From NCBI GenBank assembly GCA_009602725.1, contig WELB01000264.1, forward strand, positions 136,807 to 162,527: 25,721 nucleotides of DNA, in the 5' to 3' direction. Made by a program: the position numbers and the translations under genes. This DNA is from Spirogloea muscicola (lineage: Eukaryota; Streptophyta; Zygnematophyceae; Spirogloeales; Spirogloeaceae). How positions within the stretch are numbered: position 1 is the first letter of the stretch; each line of letters starts with the position of its first letter. Under the pieces are notes generated by a model. The model ran no database searches, was not told the DNA's origin, and saw nothing but the letters and a program-made list of their open reading frames with translations. This document shows positions 1 through 8,529 of this stretch, piece by piece.

Positions 1-15
1 GTACCTAAGATGACA

Positions 16-276
16 TTAGTACCCACGGGTGAGCACAAACAAATCTGACAAGCTAACTTGGGGAGCTGGAGCGCCGCCACGAAAGCCGGAGGCCTGACTT
101 AGAGCGCGCCCTGCACGTTGATGAAGAGCCAATGCTTGCGAGCGCTGCAAACTAAGCGAGAGCCGCATTTTATAATATGCAACTAAGGCCTGCGGAATGC
201 TGGAGTGGCCCAAGCTGCCCCCCCGACTTCGACGACGCGCATCAACCAGCCGGGCCAGATGCTGGATCAGGGAGGA
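16..276 (-). pseudogene. 3' end of a LINE (non-LTR retrotransposon) ORF, copy A
   Basis: The minus-strand reading frame runs from about 276 to a TAA stop at 16-18. It begins with a helical stretch (LIQHLARLVDARRR), continues with YYKMRLSLSLQRSQALALHQ and RAGRALSQASG, and ends SLSDLFVLTRGY-stop. The order and spacing match the better-preserved copy at 20850-21278 (LLHQLARHAVARR, YRMRLAVSLQRS, LHLRAGRALAAASG, SLSDLRLLSRGY-stop). From memory, this type of segment lies C-terminal to the reverse transcriptase in green-algal LINE proteins; no RT motif is present here. The frame is open but 5'-truncated, and its 3' UTR runs out of the window on the left. It is a remnant, not a host gene. The family assignment is inference; the match between the copies is seen directly. 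Confidence 0.6.
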
Positions 277-284
277 TGGATCAC

Positions 285-345
285 TCAGTAGTTACCAGTG
301 AGGAGCCGCAGGTCCGACAGACTAGCTGCCGGAAAACTATCCCCC
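285..345 (-). pseudogene. LINE ORF terminus, copy B
   Basis: On the minus strand the last codons read FPAASLSDLRLLTGNY followed by TGA at 285-287. This is the same terminus as the other LINE copies (SLSDLRLLSRGY-stop at 21278), with R-G changed to G-N. Only about 20 codons remain. Upstream (higher coordinates) it is cut by the start of the 2.9 kb repeat at 346. Downstream it runs within about ten bases into copy A with no 3' UTR between, so copy A seems to have inserted right behind this stop codon, or the UTR was deleted. Confidence 0.55.
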
Positions 346-2419
346 AATTGAACAAGGGGCAGAGGCCGGCGACCCCGCGATGGCGGGCCGCTACCGCCAT
401 CCCAGGCTTTCCGCCATCCTGGTGTGGCAGTGCCGGCCCGCCACCGTCGGTCCGCCATCAAAGAGGAGCTGCTCAGAAGTCAAGCGCCGCACATTACACA
501 CAACCCCCTGCTCCTTGCCCGCCTCCCTCCATCAGTGCTGCGCTCGCGCCGCTGCTGAAGGTCAGTGCTGACACCCTGCCAGCTGCCTGCTCCAAGGTCC
601 GGCCGAAGTCTTCGAAGTATCGGGGTCTTCTGACTCCGGCTGGGGAACCTTTAGCCTTTGGCACTTGCGGACGCACTCTGGAAAGGCCCCATCAGCTTCG
701 TGCTTTTGACTTTGTGCTGCATCTACGGCTCTCCCGCACCTGGACACGATGTGGCCAGGTGCGACACTCGGCACAGCTCCCAATCTTCGTCTTGGCCATT
801 GTCCATGTAGTGGAACCAGATACGCGCCTATCCTCACCCTGCCACAAGCACAGCCTGTGAGCATGCCACCCTCTGATCGCAGCATTGCCACTTCTCTCTG
901 CCTTTGATATGTTCACGACGCAGCTTGGAGATTTGGAGAGCCGATGTATTCCTTGTTTTGCTTAGGCGAGGATAGCCTTACCAGCAAAGATGTAGTCTGG
1001 CTAACTTAAGTGTCAGGATCTTGAGGCTACAGCTAGCAATCTCATGAGCAAGACCGGAATTCTTTGAGGCTTTTATGATTACTTTCTGTTGACTTGAACT
1101 GACTTCCAAGTATTCAAGTGTAATGACACATGCTTGACAAATTTGCACCTGCTAGCTCTGTGGTCGCAGGTCATCCTGGCTCGAGACATAATCTCCAGAA
1201 CAATGACGTATCTGTTGCAGCATTGGCAAGCGTACAGCCAACAACACCCACGGCAGGAGGCCTCGTTGCTGCTTCCTGTGCTGCATCGAGCGAAAGCTAT
1301 CATACAATCAGCGATGCAGGAGATGCAAAGGCAGACTCCTGTCAATGCTGTCCTTGTGCAAGCTGTGTCGCAAGCTGTGTCAAGATTCTTGCAGGCAGTG
1401 GATGATGCACAATGTGCATGCCCTCTGATTGTTCAGGTGAGACATGCAAGCAAAACTAATCTGCAGTTGCAGCATTGAATGCAGCACGTCATTTCTCGTG
1501 TGGGAGCTCATCAGCGTCGACATTCATCTTCAGCAACCATATGAGGCTGCTGCATCTCAAGGGCCTGAAGCAACAGTTTGAAAATTGGTCAACTGGCAAG
1601 TTGTAACGTCTGGAAAGGCGGTTTTGGAACCTAACTATTAGCACAATTCAAATATTGGCAGTCGCTCTGACCTAGGAAACATACCTGTGATCTTGTGCAG
1701 GCTTGATACCCGGCGAGGAGCTTAGTAGATTCATTGAACAGGGCAAAAGGCACCTGTGCAGTCCGAGGAACCGCAGTAATGTGAGCATTCAACCAGATGC
1801 CATGACATCAAACTGCAGCCTAGCCTACGCCTTCCCTCTTGTATACTGATTGTAACCCTAGGCTGCAGCTACCTAGCTGCAGTCACAGAGTACAATGAGT
1901 ACGCAGTGCAACTTGGCATGTGAATCTTGTAGACACTGAGTGACTTCTGTAGCAGGTCTATTTAGGTTGTACATATCCACCGGCATCGGGCGATTGATGA
2001 AGTGTACTTACTACTTTTGTCATGGAGTGCTTTGCAAGTGACCGAGTGACTTGAGAGCCTCCCTCATGTGTCTGTGTCAAGTTGAGGACGATGCTGAGTA
2101 GTAGGTAGAAGAGAATACATTCTCGGTGGTCGTACTTGTTACTTACAATTTACAGTCCTATATGATCTGCTGTGAAGGCTAGCCATGACATTTGCAATTA
2201 GTATGACTTGGGATCATACAAGATGCCTACGACCCTTTCAATTCAGACCTGAGCTCAACATGCTGTACCGAGTTATCATGGCAACGAATCAGGCACTGTT
2301 GTCTCTGCAGACCCCATAAAATTGTACATCCAACATACCATCGCACGGCCCTTGGATTGCAGGATTCCGCCGTCTTGTCCACCTCCTGGGCTGGCCTCTC
2401 GCCGTCATCGCTTCCCACG

Positions 2420-2518
2420 TTCCCTGGCTCACGCAGTGCGGGCAGGCCGCGTCGTCGGGGTGCGTCCTTTCCAGCTGCTAATTACTTCGCTTTGCGGCTG
2501 CTGACTCGGGATTACTAA
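2420..2518 (+). pseudogene. LINE ORF terminus inside repeat copy 1
   Basis: The frame ends ALRLLTRDY followed by TAA at 2516-2518. The equivalent place in copy 2 reads ALRLLTRGY-stop at 24078. Just upstream, in another frame, AHAVRAGRVVGV resembles the ALHLRAGRALAAAS motif of the longer LINE copy, so the piece is frameshifted as well as 5'-truncated. It is followed by hairpin modules typical of this LINE's 3' UTR. Confidence 0.5.
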
Positions 2519-2559
2519 GCTCCCCTTCGCTGTAGTCTCTTGCACAGCTGTGTTGTTTT

Positions 2560-2718
2560 AGCGCCATGCGGCCCTTTGGACCTTGTCCATTCTTTATGGG
2601 CTGGCATTCACGGCCCCCGCCCCCTTTAGAAGAGCTCATTTCGTTTTCAGCAAGTGAGCTGGCTTATCACAGCCCTTGCCCCCTTGTGAGAGCCACTTCT
2701 CCTTTTTCAGTAGAGCTT
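2560..2718 (+). repeat. LINE 3' UTR: two hairpin modules
   Basis: Two related modules lie head to tail. Each has a GGGCTGGC or GAGCTGGC arm, a short loop, a CGGCCC or CAGCCC arm, a C-rich stretch, a GAAGAGCT- or GAGAGCC-type box, and ends in TTTTCAG. The first is preceded by GGACCTTGTCCATTCTTT, a phrase found with most copies of the module in the window. Copy 2 has the same pair at about 24133-24270. Confidence 0.65.
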
Positions 2719-2943
2719 CTTATCTCCCCAGCAGGCTGCTAGGGAGCAAGGCCTGGCCCTTCCACCAGGAGCTCCAAGGGGCCAAGGAAGCGCTAGGATC
2801 AGGGGGGATTCTGGGCTTTGGGGGCTCCAGGGAAGAATGACTGTGGCCCAGAAAAAGAGAACCCGCCGCAAACCCCCAGAACCTCGTGGCCACTTGAGTC
2901 ACTGTGTGCTTTAGCGCGTTGTCGTTCTCGGACCCTTCGAGCT

Positions 2944-3171
2944 GGCAGAGCCCTCGCTGCTGCCTCTGGCTCAGGCCAGGGGACCCGCTTCCAAGAACCC
3001 AGTGTCTCTGACCTGAGGCTGCTTAGCAGGGGTTACTGAGTGCTCAGAGCTGCTTAGTTTCTTCTTGTGCTTGTTTTCCTTAGTGCTACCCCTGGCCCCT
3101 TCTCGTCCTTTGTTCATTCTCTTCTGGGCTGGCTTTTTCCTGCCCCTATCCTTAATGGGCGAGCCCTTCCT
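2944..3171 (+). mobile_element. 5'-truncated LINE insertion with target-site duplication
   Basis: The 228-bp insert is present in repeat copy 1 and absent from copy 2 (empty site near 24830-24845). It is flanked by CTTCGAGCT (2935-2943) and CTTCAAGCT (3172-3180), a 9-bp target-site duplication with one mismatch. The insert starts inside the LINE ORF (GRALAAASGSGQGT), ends the ORF with SVSDLRLLSRGY-stop (TGA about 3037-3039), and continues with the 3' UTR. An imperfect hairpin (GGGCTGG, loop, CCTGCCC; T:T mismatch) lies at 3126-3145. The 3' end is ATGGGCGAGCCCTTCC. A 5' truncation with a short duplication is the usual outcome of target-primed reverse transcription. Confidence 0.75.
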
Positions 3172-3229
3172 CTTCAAGCTTTGTTGATTCTTGTTTCTGG
3201 GGTGGCCACTCACAGCCATCGCCTTCTAG

Positions 3230-3660
3230 TGCAATACCTACAGCTATGACCAAGCCAAGTAAGCAACTGAATTCTTTGGCTATGGTGGACAACACCAGTG
3301 CCATCATTCAAGTGACAACCGTTTTTGTTACAGCAATGCCGACCCTGGTAGTCTTGGACACAGGTGCTCAGCCTATCCTTATAGGCCGTCGCTTTGCTAG
3401 GTCGCTGAATCTCAAGGAGCAGGAAATTCTTCTCACCAATGTGAAAGTCAAAAGTGCAACGGTTGGCACTGACAGCATTGTCGGCATCACCAACGAACCT
3501 AACAATTTACTCTGAATAAGGAGAATCTTACGTTGAGAACTACAGTCTCAGCTTGTTGCATATTAACCAAAGCCGATAGCTATGATATCCTTTTGGGTAC
3601 TGACATTCTGGTACCGTTAGGCTTTGGAATTGACTATTATGCAAAAGAAGCTTGGTACAG
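3230..3660 (+). pseudogene. Retropepsin (aspartic protease) fragment of an LTR-type retroelement, frameshifted
   Basis: The first frame (ATG at 3246, open from 3228, stop 3513-3515) contains LVVLDTGAQPILIGRRFA, the D-T-G-A active-site loop of retropepsins with the usual hydrophobic approach. The second half lies in another frame (open from 3503) and contains DSYDILLGTDILVPLGFGID, matching the family's C-terminal ILLG-D motif, followed by WYRPG. One frameshift near 3500 separates the halves, so no functional protease can be made. Retropepsins cut Gag-Pol polyproteins of Ty3/gypsy-, Ty1/copia- or DIRS-like elements; which class this belongs to cannot be told because no RT, RNase H or integrase is recognisable nearby. 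It begins exactly where the 2.9 kb repeat ends. Confidence 0.7.
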
Positions 3661-3730
3661 GCCTGGCAGGGGGAATTCTTGCACGACTAAGGTTCTGTTG
3701 CCGTTGCTTCAAGGGGATCAGCATGATGAC

Positions 3731-4064
3731 ATACGAGCATTTAGTGGCATTGTCACAGTTGTTTGCCAAAGCACAACTTAAACCAAGTGAAGCTGATACT
3801 CTGATTGCATTGACTCCATCCCCAGAGACAGGAAAATGCACAATACGTTGTAATAACCCTCGGGTGCAGAAGCATGAAGTGGTGCAACCTTGTGCTCCAA
3901 GTTTTCCCAAGAGGTGCTTGGAATCTACTATATCGATAAATGATCTACCGCATTTGATGAAGGCAAACCTTATATCCGGTATGTCACTCACCGTTGCCAA
4001 ACCTGCTCCGGTATGCCGAAAGGTCGACAGACATCCCTTGTTCCGTTATCCTGTCAAGGTGTAG
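3731..4064 (+). pseudogene. Downstream fragment of the same retroelement ORF
   Basis: After the protease fragment, a third frame is open to TAG at 4062-4064. It begins YEHLVALSQLFAKAQLKPSE, includes a proline- and lysine-rich middle, and ends HPLFRYPVKV. I do not recognise a domain. Its amino-acid composition and its position directly after the protease suggest it is the continuation of the polyprotein after a second frameshift at about 3665-3730. It could instead be a chance ORF. Confidence 0.4.
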
Positions 4065-4377
4065 ACGCGGTGCCTCATGGCAAACCAAGTCGAAAGTCTA
4101 TCCCAAAGGTACGGCATATGCCCATCGCTTTGGAGAATCTCCGTATCGCTCAACATCGCGATACCCAACGGTATGCTACAACTCAGCAGTGGTAATTATC
4201 AAACCAAACATCAGACAATTGCCGTCAATAATTTTGTTCACCTCAGTGTGAAACCTCAAGATGCCTTAGATGCCTCTACAGGTCCGTTTATATACAGGGT
4301 TGTTGGCAAAACCAACTCAGGCGTCATTTTCACTAAGCTTATGCTGCACCTCTGATGTAACGGAGTTACATGACCAA
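4065..4377 (+). other. No gene seen; probable trailing part of the retroelement
   Basis: Several short overlapping frames are open here but none has a recognisable domain. The base composition continues that of the 3230-4064 fragment, so this is most simply its decayed continuation. Confidence 0.3.
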
Positions 4378-4624
4378 AATGTCAATGGCAAGGAAAAGAT
4401 GGCTTGACCGATACTGAGGAGGCTAGCCAACTCACTAGTCGGGCGAAGCAACCGAGCAACATCAACGATGGCGCAACGTGGTCGCAATGTGGAAGCATGG
4501 TGCGCAACACGGCAGGAATGTCAATGCCATGGAAAATATGGCTTGACGGGTACCGGGAAGGCTAGCCATCTAATCCAGTCGGGCGAACTTTGCGCGCAAC
4601 ATCATCAGCGAAGGCGCAACCGGA
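4378..4624 (+). repeat. Two tandem copies of a ~139-bp repeat
   Basis: The phrase AATGTCAATGGCAAGG at 4378 recurs as AATGTCAATGCCATGG at 4517. Both continue through ATGGCTTGAC, a GGCTAGCCA phrase, GTCGGGCGAA and GGCGCAAC. The second copy fades at about 4624. No coding frame is shared by the two copies. Confidence 0.75.
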
Positions 4625-4670
4625 CCATGGCATTGACATTTCGGCCGTGAAATATGTTACATCTCAACTG

Positions 4671-4708
4671 CGTTCAACAGCTGCCGCTGCGTTCAACAGC
4701 TGCCGCTT
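4671..4708 (+). repeat. 19-bp tandem duplication
   Basis: CGTTCAACAGCTGCCGCTG occurs twice in a row (4671-4689 and 4690-4708), differing only at the last base. Confidence 0.9.
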
Positions 4709-4995
4709 CTCGTCTTCCCTACCCAATCTTTCGGCTTGGCGCATAAGCATTTTTGCAGCATCAGCAGACCGCCTACATCTTGGCGTTTATAGTTGCAGAT
4801 ACGCTCATAGTGGCAACACGAGTCAGACAGGCTAAGGCCTATACGCACCCAGTGTGGGCGGCTGCTATAGCTAGGAGCGATTACCTCGAATTCAGGATAA
4901 ATACGATGCTCTGAGTCACCTCATTTCACAGGGATCTGTGAATTTGTGAATTTGCTTGCCTTGTGTTTGGCTGCTCTGGCTCTCCATCACTCAGT
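4709..4995. other. No feature recognised
   Basis: I see no coding frame with protein-like composition, no RNA gene and no repeat in this stretch. Confidence 0.4.
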
Positions 4996-4999
4996 ACAA

Positions 5000-5420
5000 T
5001 CTGTTCCTTGACAGAGAGAAGCCATTCTTACAGCAAGGACATGCTCTTCCGATGCAGAAAAAAAGCAAGCCAGTACAAAGCAAGCCAGTACACTGTTCGT
5101 AAGAAGAACAGAGGAGAATCGAAGAGGGGCTAAGGTAAGGAAGCGGAGTAAACACAGACTGACGGGGGACTGGTACCCGAGAGTGAGCAGAATGTAAAAC
5201 GATGGCTGTGATGACCAGCTCAAAAAGCGGAAATCGTGTACTTGAAACAAAAGAAGGCCAAATGGCCAAGTACAAAGGCAAACACATCTAACGATCTATA
5301 TGACCTACAGCAGATTGACCCGCTCAGTAACCACGGGTCAAAACATAAAGGTCGCTAATCGATGCCTGAATACTAGATGTCAAATATGAAAAGGATAGCG
5401 CTCCAACAGCCCACTTAAGT
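5000..5420 (-). mobile_element. Old, AT-rich LINE 3' end (ORF terminus plus 3' UTR)
   Basis: On the minus strand, from about 5405, the frame reads SSIQASISDLYVLTRGY and stops with TGA at 5324-5326. This is the LINE terminus again, but in AT-rich codons and closest to copy A (VSLSDLFVLTRGY). The 3' UTR continues towards 5000 and holds a degenerate hairpin module (GAGCTGGTCATCACAGCCATCG on the minus strand, 5199-5221). The protein end is kept although the nucleotides differ strongly from the GC-rich copies, so this is a separate, older subfamily. Confidence 0.55.
5062..5091 (+). repeat. 15-bp tandem duplication
   Basis: AAAGCAAGCCAGTAC is present twice, head to tail (5062-5076 and 5077-5091), inside the old LINE 3' UTR. 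Confidence 0.9.
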
Positions 5421-5674
5421 TTCCCAGCTTGGCTCGCTTATTCACCATACTACCACGCTTAATCATGCCTTGCTGCATTCTGGTGAAGAAGATTCTGTCG
5501 GTCTAAACTTTAGAGTGCAAAGCTTAGTGAAAATTTTCAAAAAAACCATGATAAGGATGGGAATGTTGTGCAATAGTCGTGGTTTAGCGGATTTGATGAG
5601 TGCCTTGAGTTTTACATTGACTATCGTCGACCAAAGAAACTTCGTGGGTTGGAATAGTAAATGTAGGCGGACGG

Positions 5675-5725
5675 CAAAGAAAGAAAGAAGAGAAGAAAAG
5701 AATAGAAAGGGCTCGCCCATAGACA
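5675..5725 (-). mobile_element. LINE 3'-terminal fragment with TTC-rich tail
   Basis: On the minus strand CTATGGGCGAGCCC is followed by TTTCTATTCTTTTCTTCTC and further TTC-rich sequence. The 14-base core ATGGGCGAGCCCTT is the 3' end of the LINE copies at 3171, 8700, 21430 and 24497. The stem-loop expected just upstream is not recognisable, so only the very end is preserved. Confidence 0.45.
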
Positions 5726-6035
5726 CGAAAGGACATATTGACAAGTATGTTGCAAAGCTGAACTTGCATGTGCCAAACAGAATGCACCACATAATAGTGT
5801 TGATATGTACAGAAGTTGCGTATGTCATTGGTATCAGGGTTGCGTATTCATACCACTTGTTGTGGTGATTTGACTGTGAGATATTAAGTGCGAGAGGTAC
5901 AACATACGAAAGAGGATTTCAGAAAGCACTTGAGCACAAAAAAAGTGGACAAAGTGTACCATTGTATCCAATGATTCTCTCATCTACATCACATTCATGT
6001 TGTTGTTTCTTATGAATGAATAAGTTTGTAGAATG
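5726..6035. other. No gene recognised
   Basis: A 132-codon plus-strand frame crosses 5470-5868, but it runs straight through the LINE tail at 5675-5725, so I treat it as accidental. Nothing else is visible. Confidence 0.4.
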
Positions 6036-6115
6036 CGCAGAGAGAAGTGTTCGCCCATAGAGAAGAGTGGCTGGCAAAGGCAGAGGGACAGAGAGATTGG
6101 AGGTTGGTTGCCAGA
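6036..6115 (-). mobile_element. Degenerate LINE 3' tail
   Basis: On the minus strand TTTGCCAGCCACTCTTCTCT is followed by ATGGGCGAACACTTCTC. This aligns with the CCAGCCCCTATCCTCAATGGGCGAGCCCTTC-type tail of the intact copies; the left hairpin arm is lost. It is a highly diverged piece of the same family. Confidence 0.4.
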
Positions 6116-6820
6116 AATTTGTTTTGCTGCTACAAATTTCAGTCGAAGATGGTTCTTAGTTGGGTAGTGATTTTTTGTCAAGCTATGTTGAGTCATTTGG
6201 ATTAGATTGATCATTCCGAGTTCTTTTACAGTCAAATAATTGCAAAAAAAATATTTCTTTGTTACAGATTGTGTTGGTTTTTTTATTTGTAGTAGTATTG
6301 GGAGTTTGAATTTGGACATATTCTTTTTGTCAAACTGTAGTTATTCAACTTTTTTTGGTGAAAACATTCAGTTTGGGTGAAGAAATTATCAACTGAAGGT
6401 GTGCCGAATTCTATTGAATTAGTAATAGTTGGTATTATGTGATATGTTTGTATGGTATTCAAGTTATTTTAAAATGTTTATGGTATCAAATATTTTTCAA
6501 CATTTGAATGTTCATTTTGTTTGAATAGTTTTGATTACTGATAGCGACGATTAGTTCTTTTCATGGTGTGTCGATTTAATCAACATTTTCGTACAAATAA
6601 TCAAATTTATGCCAGACATTGTTACAACTTTCCAGTGATGTACGTGGCACTGTTTTGATGAGTAACACAAATTTTCCATACATTCGTCACTTCAGTGTCG
6701 ATTTCTATAGTATATTGTGCTACACAGATCTTCTCTGATGCTACTCGACTTGTTCACTTTTCATTTGTGTCAAAATTCAGCTGCATTTTTTCCAAACCGG
6801 CTAGCAGCTACTACTTATAC
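6116..6820. other. AT-rich spacer downstream of the PstS-like gene
   Basis: The stretch is clearly AT-rich compared with both sides and has no protein-like frame. A TGTAA element, the usual chlorophyte polyadenylation signal, lies on the minus strand at 6622-6626, about 200 bases past the stop codon of the 6825-7994 gene. A five-base match is weak evidence. Confidence 0.4.
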
Positions 6821-6824
6821 CAAA

Positions 6825-7994
6825 CTATGTAATAGTGGCAACAGCATTCTTGTTCTGGGTGAGAAGGCTGGAGGGGGCACCTACAAAGCCAAGGGGAGGG
6901 AGGAGGTTTTGACCGGAGGTGGAGAACATGAAGTTGAGGAAAGCTTTTGTTTGAGTAGCAGTGGGAATGCCAGAGGGGTACGTTTTGCGGGCCCAGATGT
7001 AGATGAATGAGACCATCGGGCAGACACCGGAGCCAGGCTGGAAAATGGTATTGACTCCAGACCAGGTGGCTGTAGCAGACGGTACGGATACGGGGATGGC
7101 ACCGGTCACAGAGCATGAGTTACCCTTGTAGTTCTGGCCAGCCTTGTTGTTGGTGAGGGCGATGCGAATGTTGCCGGTAACGAAGGTAATGGCAACTGGG
7201 GTGCCAAGATAGCAGAGCGAACCAGGGTGGGAGAATATGTATGCTGCGACGCCACCGGAGCCGGCGGCGGTAACCAGGCGAGGGGAGCCCCACGCGACGG
7301 TTTCGCCGACCTTGGATGCGGGCCATGGGCGGGCACCACCAGCAGTGCACAGGTTCAGGTACGAGGAGAAGACGAAGGAGGTGCCGGAGGAGTCGGAGCG
7401 AGCGACTGGGACAGTGATGGCACCACCGCCAATGGAGGTGGAGAAGCCAGAGTAGAGGTCAGCAAGGCTCTGGCAGGACAGCGTCAGCTGCGTGGCGCCG
7501 TTGTAGAGGATGGAGTAAGACTGCAGGCCCTGAGGAACGGTGAGCTTGCTGAAGCCCAAGCCACTCTCCTGGGCGGTCGTCATGGCCGCGTCAGATGCGG
7601 CAACTTGGTAGGTGTTGGCCTTGAAACCGGCGTAACCGGCGCCGGACCTGGCAGGCACCAAGAGAGGTACATGCATTGCAATCAGTCTATGAATTGGAAG
7701 GGATCTCATCCAAAGCGGACGGACGGTCGTCAAGACACGAGGATGCATCAATCAGACAAACCTCCTGGCAGGTCAACAGTATCGAGGAGCACCGCGGTTG
7801 AAAACCAGGGGTAGTCAAGACCCTCACCCGACAGAGTCGTAGCAGCCATAGGTGCCGTAGGTGCTGAGGACCTGGTTCTCCAGGGCCTGGACGGAGGTGG
7901 CGCCACCAAAGTACTTGGCAGTGGATGGGGAGCAGGCGGCAAAGGCGGAGACGGCACAGGCGAGGACCAGGGCGGCAACGGCAAGCCGAGCCAT
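6825..7994 (-). CDS. Secreted PstS-like phosphate-binding protein, two exons
   Basis: Exon 1 is 7994-7828, exon 2 is 7647-6825; together they give 329 residues and a TAG stop. The 180-nt intron has GTGAGG and CCAG ends and splits a glycine codon. Splicing restores the PstS motif G-S-G-A-G (56-60). Residues 1-20 are a signal peptide (MARLAVAALVLACAVSAFAA). The family's other landmarks follow in order: GGAT near 30, ASDAAMT (73-79), RSDSSGTSFVFSSYLN (139-154) with the phosphate-binding S-G-T, GGVAAYIFSHPGS, and a C-terminal FLNFMFSTSGQ...LGFV. PstS proteins bind orthophosphate outside the membrane and hand it to the PstCAB importer. In a eukaryote without that importer, a role in phosphate capture at the cell surface is inference. 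The N-terminal lobe is a little short. Codons are GC-rich, unlike the AT-rich downstream flank. The family is mainly bacterial, which suggests an old gene transfer that later gained an intron. Confidence 0.85.
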
Positions 7995-8083
7995 GGTTGC
8001 TTGGCTGAGCGCCGCGAGGAGGGCGAGCGCCGCGAGCAGGGCGAGTGCGCCGGGTTGTAGGGTGTGGGCGCTGGGGAGCTCCT

Positions 8084-8092
8084 GATATACTC
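8084..8092 (-). promoter_or_regulatory. TATA-like box of the PstS-like gene
   Basis: The minus strand reads GAGTATATC here, about 90 bases upstream of the start codon at 7994. The surroundings are GC-rich, so an isolated TATA-like core stands out. The assignment rests on position and match only. Confidence 0.4.
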
Positions 8093-8100
8093 AAGGCCCT

Positions 8101-8295
8101 CTCACTAAGCCCCTTTCCTCTGCGCTCGGGGACGCATTTCCCCATCCCCTCGGGACCCCCTCCCTCTCCCTTCCCCCGCCCTCCATGCCTCCCTCACTCT
8201 CCCCCCCATTCCCCCATTCTCTTCCCGGGCCCCTCTCCTTTTCGTCACCTCCCTCCAGCCCCTCCCTCCCTTCCGGCTGGCACTTATGCCCGCCT
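8101..8295 (+). other. Pyrimidine-rich tract upstream of the PstS-like gene
   Basis: The plus strand consists almost entirely of C and T in runs such as CCCTCCCTCTCCCTTCCCCC. It is purine-rich on the gene's sense strand. Such tracts are common near promoters and can form non-B DNA; no gene is visible. Confidence 0.7.
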
Positions 8296-8480
8296 CACTA
8301 ATTGGCCCTGAGGACGGCGGCCCCGACGTTTGGCCCACGTGACCGCCGCCGCGGCCGCCGCCACCGGCCCCGCAAGCGCCGCAGCCGCCGCTCGCGGCTG
8401 GGGCCGAGCACGAGGGCGGCACCGCGATTCCCGGCGGGATTCACTGCACGAGATTCGGCACGCGGCTTCACATCTCGAAG
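8296..8480. other. CCG-rich segment
   Basis: A dense run of CCGCCGCGGCCGCCGCCACC-type trinucleotides (about 8340-8400) sits in very GC-rich DNA. Frames are open on both strands, as expected from composition alone, and none looks like a protein. Confidence 0.6.
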
Positions 8481-8529
8481 GAGGCAGGCTGAGGATATCA
8501 GAAGCTTCATTAGAAGGGGAGGCGATGGA

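Larger units (their letters stand above)
346..3228 (+). repeat. 2.9 kb interspersed repeat, copy 1
   Basis: This block is repeated in direct orientation at 21929-24894, about 21.6 kb downstream. Similarity is high by eye (about 6% substitutions in 1134-1400, more between 1600 and 2200). It starts at AATTGaacAAGGGGCAGAGG in this copy. It contains a GC-rich part (346-900), an AT-richer part without a convincing gene (900-2400), a LINE ORF end with stop at 2516-2518, and tail modules (2560-2700). Copy 1 alone carries the 2944-3171 insertion. The matching ORFs in both copies (for example 1134-1478) show replacement changes freely, so I do not call them genes. It could be a segmental duplication or two copies of an unclassified transposable element; I found no terminal repeats. 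Confidence 0.85.

Noticed and set aside
692-916. A minus-strand frame conserved between repeat copies (WQGEDRR... and its counterpart at 22135-22431).
   Set aside because: In the best-matching part three of six changes are silent and three conservative, but all six are same-direction transitions, so the pattern can arise without selection. No domain is recognisable.
1134-1478. A 114-codon frame conserved in both 2.9 kb repeat copies (also 22707-23051).
   Set aside because: Nearly all differences between the copies change the amino acid in this frame, and the overlapping frame at 1130-1405 also shows more replacement than silent changes. There is no sign of selection for a protein.
5470-5868. 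A 132-codon plus-strand ORF, partly protein-like at its start.
   Set aside because: It reads antisense through a recognisable LINE 3' tail at 5675-5725, and no motif supports it.
7227-7814. A 195-codon plus-strand ORF opposite the PstS-like gene.
   Set aside because: It is a shadow of the minus-strand gene, glycine-rich because of the antisense of GC-rich codons, and crosses the intron.
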